A stretch of 16,572 nucleotides of DNA from an uncultured Ruminococcus sp. (lineage in GTDB: Bacteria > Bacillota > Clostridia > Oscillospirales > Acutalibacteraceae), in NCBI GenBank assembly GCA_902783065.1, contig CACZPV010000104.1, positions 1-16,572 on the forward strand, in the 5' to 3' direction. Numbering within the stretch: the first letter of the stretch is position 1; every line of letters begins with the position of its first letter. Of the stretch, positions 6,828 to 13,701 are shown in pieces. The notes below the pieces were generated by a model. It ran no database searches, was not told the origin of the DNA, and was given only the letters and a program-made list of their open reading frames with translations. The translations under genes were made by a program, and so were the position numbers.

Positions 6828-7924
6828 CGTGTCAGCCTCATAGGAAGAAGTAAAAACAGGAAACTATCTCCTTCTGTAGGAGTAACTACCATTGGACTTA
6901 GTGAGCCATTCAGCATCAGTTTTACTTCATCAGTTTCACTGTATCGTAAAGCGTCCAGCAAAAACTTGTTATTAAATCCGATTTCTACTCCTTCACCTTC
7001 TATCAGTGCATTCAGTTCGTCACTTGCCTGACCAAGCGGAGTAGTGCAGCTTGTTTTGATCATGCCGTTATCTATCAGACATCTGATAGGACTTTTCATT
7101 TTGTCTGTCAGGAGCAGTGACATTCTTTCAATTGTATTTATAAGTTGTCTTGTATTTACTTTTAGTTTTGTAGCATGAATACTCGGAATAGAGGTTTTAT
7201 AATTCATAAATTCTCCCTCTATCAGTCTTGAAATTACCGAATAAGTATTGATCCTGAATATAATATGTCTGCCGCTTACTATAATATCGATGTTTTCACA
7301 ATTATCTGTAATCAGTTTTGTAACTTCAAGAAATGATTTTCCGGGGACAATAAATTTCTTTTCTCCTTCATAATCAATTTTTTCAGTTCTGATTGCAAGT
7401 CTGTATCCGTCAACAGAAACTATACGCAGACTCTTATTTTCTATTTCAAATAAAGATCCTTTATGTGCTGGTTTTATGTCTTTATCTGACACCGCATAAA
7501 TGGTTTGTCTGATCATTGAACTCAGAGTTTCGCCGTCAATTTTTATTACATCAGTACTTCTTATAACAGGAATTTCCGGATAATCCCCTGCCGGCATTCC
7601 TATAATTTTGTAGTCTACTTTTCCGCTGGTGATATAGACTATATTTTTTTCGTCTACGTCAATTGTGATTGTTTCTTCGGGTAATTTTCTTATAATTTCT
7701 GAAAACAGTTTTGCTGTTATTACAGTTGCACCCTCATTAATAATATGAGCATCAATTATTGTTGTAATACATATATCGAGGTCATATCCAAAAAGTGATA
7801 ACTGGTTGTTTTCTGCTTTCATCAGAATACCCTCTAAAGCCGGAGTAGATGATTTTGCAGAAACAGCTCTTTGAACATTTGTAACTGCTTCTGTTAATTT
7901 ATGGCGGTTACATTCAAATTTCAT
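6824..7924 (-). CDS. dnaN: DNA polymerase III beta subunit (sliding clamp)
   Basis: 366 aa, full family length. It forms the ring-shaped dimer that tethers polymerase III to DNA. The N-terminus (MKFECNRHKLTEAVTNVQRA, then TPALEGILMKAENNQL) is typical of DnaN domain 1, and the C-terminus ends with the usual MVVTPTEGDSFLFLLLPMRL, the last strand of domain 3 that borders the partner-binding pocket. The ATG has AAGGAAGGA 6 nt upstream. A promoter with good boxes lies in the dnaA-dnaN gap (7971-7999), so it can be transcribed apart from dnaA. It is coupled by a 4-base overlap to yaaA. Confidence 0.97.
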   Translation of the reverse strand: MKFECNRHKLTEAVTNVQRAVSAKSSTPALEGILMKAENNQLSLFGYDLDICITTIIDAHIINEGATVITAKLFSEIIRKLPEETITIDVDEKNIVYITSGKVDYKIIGMPAGDYPEIPVIRSTDVIKIDGETLSSMIRQTIYAVSDKDIKPAHKGSLFEIENKSLRIVSVDGYRLAIRTEKIDYEGEKKFIVPGKSFLEVTKLITDNCENIDIIVSGRHIIFRINTYSVISRLIEGEFMNYKTSIPSIHATKLKVNTRQLINTIERMSLLLTDKMKSPIRCLIDNGMIKTSCTTPLGQASDELNALIEGEGVEIGFNNKFLLDALRYSETDEVKLMLNGSLSPMVVTPTEGDSFLFLLLPMRLTR

Positions 7925-7970
7925 ATTGATCCTTCCTTTTGCTGAAAATTAATAAAACAGAAAAGATATA

Positions 7971-7999
7971 TTTATAGTAATAGTAGTAGAGGCTGTTAA
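7971..7999 (-). promoter_or_regulatory. dnaN promoter
   Basis: On the minus strand TTAACA (7999-7994) and TATAAA (7976-7971) are separated by 17 nt, each one mismatch from consensus. Transcription would begin near 7964, about 40 nt before dnaN. The spacer is made of the TAG repeats described as a DnaA-trio. Confidence 0.6.
7975..7989 (+). other. DnaA-trio-like unwinding element
   Basis: The plus strand reads TAG TAA TAG TAG TAG, five perfect or near-perfect triplets. It is followed by AGGC and then box-like TGTTAAAAA and AGTTGAAAA. Read 3' to 5' from the boxes this is GAT GAT GAT AAT GAT, the 3'-(G/A)A(T/A)-5' pattern on which DnaA of B. subtilis extends into single-stranded DNA. The flank toward dnaN (ATATATTTA and beyond) is AT-rich, as expected for the first melted segment. 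Confidence 0.65.
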
Positions 8000-8195
8000 A
8001 AAGTTGAAAATGAAAATAACTTTTGTTTTAATCGAAGTTTTGTCCTTTTTTTGCCTGTTGAATCTTTGTGCGTTTGTATATGAAAAAATATTCTTCTTTT
8101 TTACTTTTAAACTTTACTGTTGAATGGTGTTGGTTAATTGTTGAATAATTGTTGATAATTTTGTTCATTGGGATTTTTATTATTCAACCGGAAAA

Positions 8196-8220
8196 GTTGA
8201 AAAGTTAAAAAGTTTTCAAC
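8196..8220. repeat. Perfect inverted repeat just after dnaA
   Basis: GTTGAAAA (8196-8203) and TTTTCAAC (8213-8220) are 8-bp perfect arms around a 9-nt spacer, 12 nt beyond the dnaA stop codon. Each arm is also a DnaA-box-like site, so this may be a pair of facing boxes. Read in the dnaA direction it could also fold as a hairpin followed by TTTT, making a weak attenuator. Confidence 0.5.
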
Positions 8221-8232
8221 ATAATGTTTAAT

Positions 8233-9546
8233 TTATCTGTTTTTAATATTTTTTATAATATCATCTACAGTAGCTTTGAGCTTTGGATCCTTGTCCATAT
8301 TTTTCTCAATTTGTTTCAGTGCGTAAACTATCGTAGAATGATCTCTGCCTCCGAATTCTTCTCCTATCAGATTCATTGACATATTTGTAATTTCTCTGAC
8401 TGCATAAATAGCAATCTGTCTTGCGTTAGATATATTTGAGTTACGCTTAGATGATCTTATATCATCTCCCGTCAGACCAAAATGCCTTGCTACTTCGTCA
8501 ATGATCATCTCGACTGTCAATGGAGGCGGCTGATCGTTATTAAGAATCTCTGAAATGGTTTTCTGAGCTATATTAATGGTTATTTTATCTCCGTAAAGCT
8601 GATTTTTTGCTTTTAATTTCTTGACTACTCCCTCAAGCTGCCGTATATTGCTTTTTAATCTTGTAGCGATATATTCTGTTACATCATTCGGCAGTTCTAT
8701 CTGAAGCAATTCTGCCTTTCGTCTGATAATTGCAATTCTTGTTTCAAAATCAGGCGGTTGAATATCAGCAATAAGTCCGGATTCAAAACGGCTTCTCAGT
8801 CTGTCCTCAAGGGTTTTTATTTCTTTCGGCGGACGGTCAGATGTCAGTACAATCTGGCATTTTGCCTCATACAATGTATTGAATGTATGGAAAAATTCTT
8901 CCTGTGTGGATTCTTTTCCTCCGATAAACTGAATATCATCAACCAGAAGTACGTCTGACTGGCGGTATTTTTGTCTGAACTCTATATTGGACTTTTTCAT
9001 GAGTGCTTCTACCAGTTCATTGGTAAAATCTTCTCCCTTTACATATATAATTTTCTTTTTGGGATCATTTTTCTGAATTTCGTTTCTGATAGCGTAAAGA
9101 AGGTGTGTTTTGCCAAGTCCTGAGTTTCCGTAAATAAAAAGCGGATTATAGGCTCTTCCGGGATTAGTTGCTACAGCAAGAGATGCTGCATGAGCAAACT
9201 TATTTGAAGAACCTACGATAAATGTATCAAATGTAAATTCGTAATCAGCGTCAACGATGGTTTCAGTATTTTCTTTTTCTTGTGCTGCTGTTTCATCCGG
9301 CACAATAACTACTATCTTTATTCCTTCGCCAAAAACGCTGGCAAACGCTTCATTGAGAAGCTGCATATATCCTCTGATAAGAGTTTGTCTGTGAAATTCT
9401 GCGGGAACCATGAGGATTGCTTTTCCCTCTGCAAAATCCATTTTTACAGGTGTGATTTTACTTATCCACGTATTATAAGCAATCTGAGTGATATGCTGTT
9501 TGCAGTATTCACATATAACGTCCCATGCTTCATTAAATGAATCCAT
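8233..9546 (-). CDS. dnaA: Chromosomal replication initiator DnaA
   Basis: 437 aa. It is the AAA+ initiator that binds DnaA boxes, melts the origin and loads helicase. Domain I covers about 1-85 (with YNTWISKI at 24-31). A short linker follows (about 86-105), then the AAA+ domain with Walker A GNSGLGKT (140-147), Walker B LLVDDIQF (200-207) and LTSDRPP (sensor 1). Domain IV (about 343-437) has the DnaA signature SNISNARQIAIYAVREI and the GGRDHST segment (399-405). The first Thr of the usual GGRDHTT is Ser404 here, the residue matching base-contacting Thr435 of E. coli. The ATG has GAAAGG 9 nt upstream. The gene is flanked by origin DNA on both sides and probably autoregulated, as a DnaA box overlaps its -35. 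Confidence 0.97.
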   Translation of the reverse strand: MDSFNEAWDVICEYCKQHITQIAYNTWISKITPVKMDFAEGKAILMVPAEFHRQTLIRGYMQLLNEAFASVFGEGIKIVVIVPDETAAQEKENTETIVDADYEFTFDTFIVGSSNKFAHAASLAVATNPGRAYNPLFIYGNSGLGKTHLLYAIRNEIQKNDPKKKIIYVKGEDFTNELVEALMKKSNIEFRQKYRQSDVLLVDDIQFIGGKESTQEEFFHTFNTLYEAKCQIVLTSDRPPKEIKTLEDRLRSRFESGLIADIQPPDFETRIAIIRRKAELLQIELPNDVTEYIATRLKSNIRQLEGVVKKLKAKNQLYGDKITINIAQKTISEILNNDQPPPLTVEMIIDEVARHFGLTGDDIRSSKRNSNISNARQIAIYAVREITNMSMNLIGEEFGGRDHSTIVYALKQIEKNMDKDPKLKATVDDIIKNIKNR

Positions 9547-9831
9547 AAAGTTATACCTTTCTTCTCCTGTATTTTATTTTCCGACTTTATCAGTCATGCC
9601 TGCATATCAGGCTCATATCCGGTACATTAAGGAAAATATGATTATTTTATAAATCGGCATCGGGGTCGAGTGTCACCTCCGGAGCACAAGTAACCTGCCA
9701 GAGGAACTTATGCACTATCGGGAAGAATCCACACCAGAAGCCCCGTTTTGTGTTAAATCGAATTTCTTGATTATTAAGTGTTTCCTTAACTTTGATTACG
9801 GATATTCCTTTAATATGCAAACACTTATACA
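9547..9831 (-). promoter_or_regulatory. Long 5' leader of dnaA with GC-rich core
   Basis: From the predicted start near 9831 to the dnaA ATG the leader is about 285 nt. Its middle (about 9655-9745) is clearly GC-rich inside very AT-rich DNA. Pairs that could stack are CGGGG/CCCCG (9661-9665 with 9741-9745), GTGT/ACAC (9670-9673 with 9731-9734) and CCTC/GAGG (9676-9679 with 9701-9704). Nearer the gene, GCCTG/CAGGC (9598-9602 with 9608-9612) forms a small hairpin. A 61-codon open frame spans 9647-9832, but its ATG sits at the predicted transcription start with no ribosome site. I see either a structured leader or a remnant; I recognise no known RNA family. Confidence 0.4.
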
Positions 9832-9837
9832 AGATTA

Positions 9838-9868
9838 ATTATATCATAAAGTTTTTAACTTTTCAACA
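9838..9868 (-). promoter_or_regulatory. dnaA promoter overlapped by a DnaA box
   Basis: On the minus strand TTGAAA (9866-9861), 17 nt, then TATAAT (9843-9838), preceded by TGA so that it forms an extended -10 (TGATATAAT). The plus-strand DnaA-box-like site TTTTCAACA (9860-9868) covers the whole -35. DnaA bound here would block RNA polymerase, the usual form of dnaA autorepression. Confidence 0.7.
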
Positions 9869-10259
9869 TCAAATCATTATTATAAACTGATATGTATGCA
9901 AATTTTTTAAATTTTTTGTTTTTTTAGTTACCCGGATTAAATTTTTACTAAAAATTTGTTTGTTTTTTGGGATAATGTTACCACTTTCAAACTGTAATAT
10001 CTTAAGTCAAGGATTATCAGTAATTCAAAATACTGAATTTGTTTTTGCTTAGATTTATTATAAAACTCCCGGAATTTTTGTTCGATCGTTAATTGCGGCT
10101 TCAAATAAAAACAGAATTTACGAATTATTTATTTTATTGCATATTCAGATTTTTTTATAATGTAGAGTGAATCTGAACACATTTTATTTAAAAGGCCGGT
10201 TAATTAATGGAAGGAAATAAAAAAATACGCAATAAATCAGATAAATTTTTAAATTTTTA
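9869..10259. other. AT-rich origin DNA between dnaA and rpmH promoters
   Basis: No gene. The stretch is extremely AT-rich with runs of A and T. A perfect 8-bp inverted repeat AAATTTTT/AAAAATTT with a 3-nt spacer lies at 9939-9957, and a 6-bp one, TCAGTA/TACTGA, at 10017-10036. A TATAAT at 10156-10161 has only a poor -35 (TTATTG, 16 nt upstream) and may be a second rpmH promoter. The tract may melt easily and could serve as a second unwinding or looping segment of a bipartite origin, but I see no clear box cluster here. Confidence 0.5.
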
Positions 10260-10289
10260 TTGACAGAAGCGGTGTTTATAGTTTATAAT
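10260..10289 (+). promoter_or_regulatory. rpmH operon promoter
   Basis: TTGACA (10260-10265) and TATAAT (10284-10289) are both exact consensus boxes with an 18-nt spacer. Transcription would start near 10296, giving a leader of about 67 nt. This strength fits a ribosomal protein and RNase P operon. Confidence 0.8.
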
Positions 10290-10362
10290 TTTACGGTGCA
10301 AGGTTATATCTTGAACAGTTTTGAGATACTTTTATGTATCAGCTTTGAAAGGAGGAATTTTC

Positions 10363-10497
10363 GTGCTGAGAACATATCAGCCCAAGAAGCTCCACAGAAA
10401 GAAGGAGCATGGTTTCAGAAAGAGAATGGCTACTGCCAATGGTCGTAAGGTGCTTGCCCGCCGCAGAGCAAAGGGAAGAAAAAGACTTACATACTGA
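10363..10497 (+). CDS. rpmH: 50S ribosomal protein L34
   Basis: 44 aa, the normal L34 length. It starts with GTG and reads MLRTYQPKKLHRKKEHGFRK, then RMATANGRKVLARRRAKGRK and RLTY, an almost textbook L34. Very basic, it packs into 23S rRNA of the large subunit. A strong AAAGGAGG ribosome site lies 7 nt upstream. It is first in the operon with rnpA, yidD, yidC, jag and perhaps others, divergent from dnaA, which is the standard arrangement at bacterial origins. Confidence 0.98.
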   Translation: MLRTYQPKKLHRKKEHGFRKRMATANGRKVLARRRAKGRKRLTY

Positions 10498-10586
10498 TTC
10501 AGTTGTTTCAGTGTGAACCGCAGGCGGCTGTACTTCGCAGATCAGCGGGGTATGGATGACAGTTTGATGAGTAAAAGAAAGATTGG

Positions 10587-10931
10587 TTGATCATTTTGAG
10601 TGAGATCATTACTTTAAAAAGAAATAATGACTTTCGCAGAATTTACTCAAAAGGCCGTTCCTATGCTTCTCCTGTTCTCGTTACATATGTGCTGAAAAAC
10701 AGACGGGGAATGACCAGGATCGGTATTACTACCAGCAAAAAAATAGGTAAGGCCGTTTTGCGCAACAGATCCCGCAGAATTATCAGAGAAGCGTATCGTT
10801 TAATTGCTTGTGATATCAGGCAGGGAGTGGATCTGGTGTTTGTCGCCAGAGGTAAGACTCCTTATGTGAAGAGTGATGATATTCTGCGTGCTATGAGAAA
10901 AGAGCTGAAAGAGGCGGGTGTTTTACAGTGA
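10587..10931 (+). CDS. rnpA: Ribonuclease P protein component
   Basis: 114 aa. This is the basic protein cofactor that helps the RNase P RNA bind and cleave the 5' leader of pre-tRNA. It has the N-terminal LKRNNDFRRIYSKGRSY and the signature KAVLRNRSRRIIREAYR, the conserved RNR helix that meets the RNA. The frame begins with TTG at 10587, but a second TTG at 10596 gives MSEIITLKRN, closer to the usual start; neither has a strong ribosome site. It is separated from rpmH by 89 nt that hold short GC-rich pairing segments (CCGC/GCGG) and no gene. The last four bases overlap the yidD start (GTGA). Confidence 0.94.
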   Translation: MIILSEIITLKRNNDFRRIYSKGRSYASPVLVTYVLKNRRGMTRIGITTSKKIGKAVLRNRSRRIIREAYRLIACDIRQGVDLVFVARGKTPYVKSDDILRAMRKELKEAGVLQ

Positions 10932-11209
10932 AGCGCCCGCTTATTTGGCTTATCAGGTTTTATCAGAAAAATATTTCTTCAAAAACTCCTCCGAAATGTA
11001 AATATTATCCCACGTGTTCTTCTTATGGTATACAGGCGATTGAAAATTTCGGGGCTTTCAGAGGAACGGTTTTGACTGTCTGGAGAATACTGCGATGCAA
11101 TCCTTTTTCCAGAGGAGGGTATGATCCCGTTCCGGAGCCAAAGAGGAAAGCAAAGCGTATTGTATATGAAGAAAACAGAAATAACAATTCCGGACAAACG
11201 GATGAGTGA
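10928..11209 (+). CDS. yidD: Membrane protein insertion efficiency factor YidD
   Basis: 93 aa. It opens with a short amphipathic helix (KRPLIWLIRFYQKNIS) and carries the invariant block CKYYPTCSSYGIQAIENFGA, then GTVLTVWRILRCNPFSRGGYDPVP, all features of YidD. Family members sit at the membrane and help YidC insert proteins. The GTG start overlaps the rnpA stop by four bases, so the two are coupled. The C-terminal tail after PVPEP is basic, then polar. yidC follows after 120 nt, with no clear terminator between. Confidence 0.96.
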   Translation: MKRPLIWLIRFYQKNISSKTPPKCKYYPTCSSYGIQAIENFGAFRGTVLTVWRILRCNPFSRGGYDPVPEPKRKAKRIVYEENRNNNSGQTDE

Positions 11210-11329
11210 TACAAGTTATATGTATTTGTCCGGATCTCCAATGTCATAAATAATGATTGAAAACAAGAAGTACGGCAATTTGTATAAAACTCCCGAAATC
11301 ACCGGATCAATCATGAAAAAGAGAATAAT

Positions 11330-12463
11330 GTGCATTTTTTCATAAAGATTATGACATTAGATAAAGGTGAAGGGAATGATCTTAGTTTAATGGAAGCTCT
11401 TTTTAATGTGATAGGAGGAATATTCGGCTATGTTTTATGGTCGGCTTTTTTCCTCACAAAAAATTACGGTGTTGCAATTATTTTGTTTACGATCGTAATT
11501 AAGGTTCTGTTGTTTCCTTTTTCGGTTAGTCAGCAGAAATCAATGGCATCTAATGCCCGTTTTCAGCAAAAACAAAGGGAAATCATGGAAAAATATAAAA
11601 ATGACCGTGTGAAAGCTAACGAGGAAGTCCAGAAGCTTATGGCTAAGGAGAATGTAAGCCCTACAGCCGGCTGTATGCCTATGTTAGCACCGATGTTTGT
11701 TCTGTTCGGCGTATATTATTCCGTTTTGAATCCCCTTACGAATACACTTCATATAGCAGCTGACAAAGTAAGTGCTGCTATGAACAGTATAAGTACTTTA
11801 CCAGGAATTGGAACGTCTATTAACGGACGATACGGAGAAATCAGTATTGTAAAATATTTTGGTTCACTTGAAAAATATCTTGTAGACGGAAACGGAAATG
11901 CACTGTTTAATTCCAATGACGCAAGCAGTATCAAGGATTTCAGTCAGGGATTTAATTTCTGTGGACTGGATTTGCTGGCAACACCCAGTCAGAGTTCCTG
12001 GGAATCTATGATGTGGATGATCCCTGTATTGTGTTTTCTGACTTCCGTTGTTAGTATGATAATTATGCAGCTTATTAACGGTACAAAAATGCAGGGCTGT
12101 ATGATTCTTATGATCTTTATGATGCCGTTGTTTACAGCGTGGATTGCTTATAGTGTACCGGGTGCAGTAGGTTTTTATTGGATTGCATCTAATGTGTTTG
12201 GATTTGTACAGTCGTTGATTATGAATAAGTTCTACAGTCCAAGTATTATGGAAGCAAAAGCTGAAGCGCAGAGAATTGTTCTTAGAAAAGAACAGGAATC
12301 AAAATACGAGTTTATAGAAGCGCCTGAATTTGATGCAAATATGCAGGTATCGGTGAAAGAAACTGCCGGAGAAAAGAAAAGTAGAAATTCAGCAAAGAAA
12401 AATAAGTCTAAGAAATCTTCCAAAAACAATGACAAAAGCAGCTATCTGGGCAGGAAAAGATAG
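11330..12463 (+). CDS. yidC: Membrane protein insertase YidC/Oxa1 family
   Basis: 377 aa as drawn from a GTG. It inserts and folds membrane proteins, alone or with Sec. The first helix region is GGIFGYVLWSAFFLTKNYG, then AIILFTIVIKVLLFPFS, in which Lys58 takes the place of the conserved groove Arg. A charged hairpin loop (about 70-108), PTAGCMPMLAPMFVLFGVYY, and further helices at about 228-248, 257-275 and 278-298 follow. The tail from about 310 is very Lys-rich, as in ribosome-binding YidC tails. There is no lipobox, unlike Bacillus SpoIIIJ. The start is uncertain: ATG at 11390 (MEALFNVIGG) fits the usual protein start better, although its GGTGAAGGG lies 16 nt away. The loop at about 142-210 is long for a Firmicute YidC. 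Confidence 0.95.
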   Translation: MHFFIKIMTLDKGEGNDLSLMEALFNVIGGIFGYVLWSAFFLTKNYGVAIILFTIVIKVLLFPFSVSQQKSMASNARFQQKQREIMEKYKNDRVKANEEVQKLMAKENVSPTAGCMPMLAPMFVLFGVYYSVLNPLTNTLHIAADKVSAAMNSISTLPGIGTSINGRYGEISIVKYFGSLEKYLVDGNGNALFNSNDASSIKDFSQGFNFCGLDLLATPSQSSWESMMWMIPVLCFLTSVVSMIIMQLINGTKMQGCMILMIFMMPLFTAWIAYSVPGAVGFYWIASNVFGFVQSLIMNKFYSPSIMEAKAEAQRIVLRKEQESKYEFIEAPEFDANMQVSVKETAGEKKSRNSAKKNKSKKSSKNNDKSSYLGRKR

Positions 12464-12478
12464 CAGGAGGTTATGAAT

Positions 12479-13372
12479 ATGATCAAAGAAGTAAAAATTA
12501 CGGCGGAAACCTTAGAAGAAGCCGAGCAAAAAGCAAAAACAGAACTTAAAGAAGAAAATATTCAGATAGAAATTTTACAGCAGCCTGAAAAAAAGAAACT
12601 TTTCTTTGGAGGAAAGCCTGCTATCATTCGTGCCTATGTGGAATTGACTCCTCTTGACTGTGCTAAGAGATATCTTTCTGAAATTCTGGATAATCTCGGT
12701 ATAAGTGATTATGAACTTAACGCGCAGGAAGTGGAAGGCGGTGCTGTTATCAGCATCGAAGGAGAAGATATTGGTTTTATTATTGGTCATAGAGGTGAAA
12801 CTCTTGATGCATTACAGTATCTGACAGGTCTTGTAGCAAATCATGTAGATAATGAATACTATAGAATTTCTATTAATATTGGCAATTATCGTGAAAAAAG
12901 AGAAAAAACACTTGAAATTCTTGGCAGGAAGCTGGCATTTAAAGCCTGCAAAACAGGTATGAAAACTTCATTGGAACCGATGAATCCGTACGAAAGAAGA
13001 ATAATCCATACAGCTGTTCAGAAGGTAAGAGGTGCTGTTTCATGGAGTGAAGGCGAGAATCTTCAGCGCCATGTGGTAATCGGACCTGATCCGGACTATA
13101 AGCCAAGTTACAGGGATAGAGGAGGTTACCGTGGAAGAAGGAGCAGTAATTTTAATAAAGATGGCTCCTATAACCGCAAACCTCGTACAAACGGCTATCA
13201 GCGCAGGCAATACAGCGAAGGAGAATCTCATCCTCAGGACAGTATGTTCAGCAGCTTTGAGAATGACAGTGCTTCTGAAAGCGTAAGAAAGAGTATCAAT
13301 GAACGTCCTGATACATCCCTTTACGGTAAAATCGAGATAAAAAAATCTTCAGATGAAAGATTCGGAAAATGA
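12479..13372 (+). CDS. khpB: Jag/KhpB RNA-binding protein (Jag-N, KH, R3H)
   Basis: 297 aa from the second ATG. AGGAGG at 12465-12470 is 8 nt from this ATG but only 2 nt from the one at 12473, so MIKEVKIT is the better start. A Jag-N domain (about 1-50, with KKKLFFGGKPAIIRAYV) is followed by a KH domain with GHRG (about 103-106) and an R3H domain with PYERRIIHTAVQ. The C-terminus (about 210-297) is an added low-complexity stretch rich in Arg, Gly, Asn and Ser, probably disordered and RNA-binding; many family members stop soon after R3H. KhpB with KhpA binds RNA and affects cell division and elongation in streptococci. The gene starts 9 nt after the yidC stop under the first ATG and is in the same operon. 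Confidence 0.94.
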   Translation: MIKEVKITAETLEEAEQKAKTELKEENIQIEILQQPEKKKLFFGGKPAIIRAYVELTPLDCAKRYLSEILDNLGISDYELNAQEVEGGAVISIEGEDIGFIIGHRGETLDALQYLTGLVANHVDNEYYRISINIGNYREKREKTLEILGRKLAFKACKTGMKTSLEPMNPYERRIIHTAVQKVRGAVSWSEGENLQRHVVIGPDPDYKPSYRDRGGYRGRRSSNFNKDGSYNRKPRTNGYQRRQYSEGESHPQDSMFSSFENDSASESVRKSINERPDTSLYGKIEIKKSSDERFGK

Positions 13373-13526
13373 TATTAATTTGCAGAATTTCATGTGGAAG
13401 ATTCAATTAATGACAGCCATGATTGGAGTAACACAAGCGGTATTCTTTCATCTGTAAAATTTTGCTCCGTCTGTCTGACATTAGTTATATATCAGAGTAT
13501 TTTATTAAAGAATGTGAATAATCCGC
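13373..13526. other. Gene-free 3' flank of khpB
   Basis: About 150 AT-rich bases between the khpB stop and the terminator. I see no credible gene, ribosome site or strong fold. It is probably the untranslated 3' end of the rpmH-khpB transcript. Confidence 0.5.
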
Positions 13527-13561
13527 AAAGTCAGTGAATCGATAAAATTCACTGACTTTTT
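13527..13561 (+). terminator. Rho-independent terminator after khpB
   Basis: A perfect 13-bp stem, AAAGTCAGTGAAT (13527-13539) with ATTCACTGACTTT (13547-13559), has a 7-nt loop and is followed by a T run. It ends the rpmH-khpB operon. With the A run on its other side it could act in both directions. Confidence 0.9.
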
Positions 13562-13624
13562 GGTTTACTTTCGTCAAAACATTCTGTCTATCAAGAATTG
13601 GTATAAAATTCAGATTATTTTAGT

Positions 13625-13651
13625 TTGCAAAGGTTAGATTAATGATATAGT
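13625..13651 (+). promoter_or_regulatory. mnmE promoter
   Basis: TTGCAA (13625-13630) and an extended -10 TGATATAGT (TATAGT at 13646-13651) are separated by 15 nt, or 16 nt if the -35 is read as TTTGCA. It lies after the khpB terminator and about 45 nt before mnmE, so mnmE has its own transcript. Confidence 0.6.
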
Positions 13652-13701
13652 ATTTGTGGATTTATAATCATGTTTTGTGATTTTTGTTTTTGGAGGGTAT
13701 T

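Larger units (their letters stand above)
7925..8232. other. oriC, dnaA-dnaN part: DnaA-box cluster
   Basis: This gene-free stretch looks like the unwinding half of the origin. Near-repeats of TGTTGAA (the complement of TTCAACA) occur at 8056-8064, 8118-8126, 8139-8147 and 8150-8158 (TGTTGATAA). Opposite-strand copies are at 8181-8189 (TATTCAACC) and 8213-8221 (TTTTCAACA). Weaker ones are at 7994-8002, 8002-8010, 8128-8136 and 8195-8203. No canonical TTATCCACA is present. The order dnaA, boxes, trio-like run, AT-rich flank, dnaN is the same as in the B. subtilis unwinding region. Box calls rest on pattern alone. Confidence 0.75.

Noticed and set aside
9462..9470. TTATCCACG, close to a canonical DnaA box
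   Set aside because: It lies inside dnaA in the codons for the conserved domain I segment NTWISK, so the match is explained by the protein.
9647..9832. Possible 61-codon gene upstream of dnaA (minus strand)
   Set aside because: Its ATG coincides with the predicted transcription start, there is no ribosome site, and the first half is A/T-rich noise. The GC-rich half is treated as a leader feature instead.
10498..10586. Small RNA or terminator between rpmH and rnpA
   Set aside because: Short CCGC/GCGG pairings exist, but there is no T run and no stable stem; it is more likely plain intercistronic RNA.
11257..11288. TTGAAA and TATAAA upstream of yidC as a promoter
   Set aside because: The spacer is 20 nt, too long for a normal promoter; yidC is probably read from the rpmH promoter.
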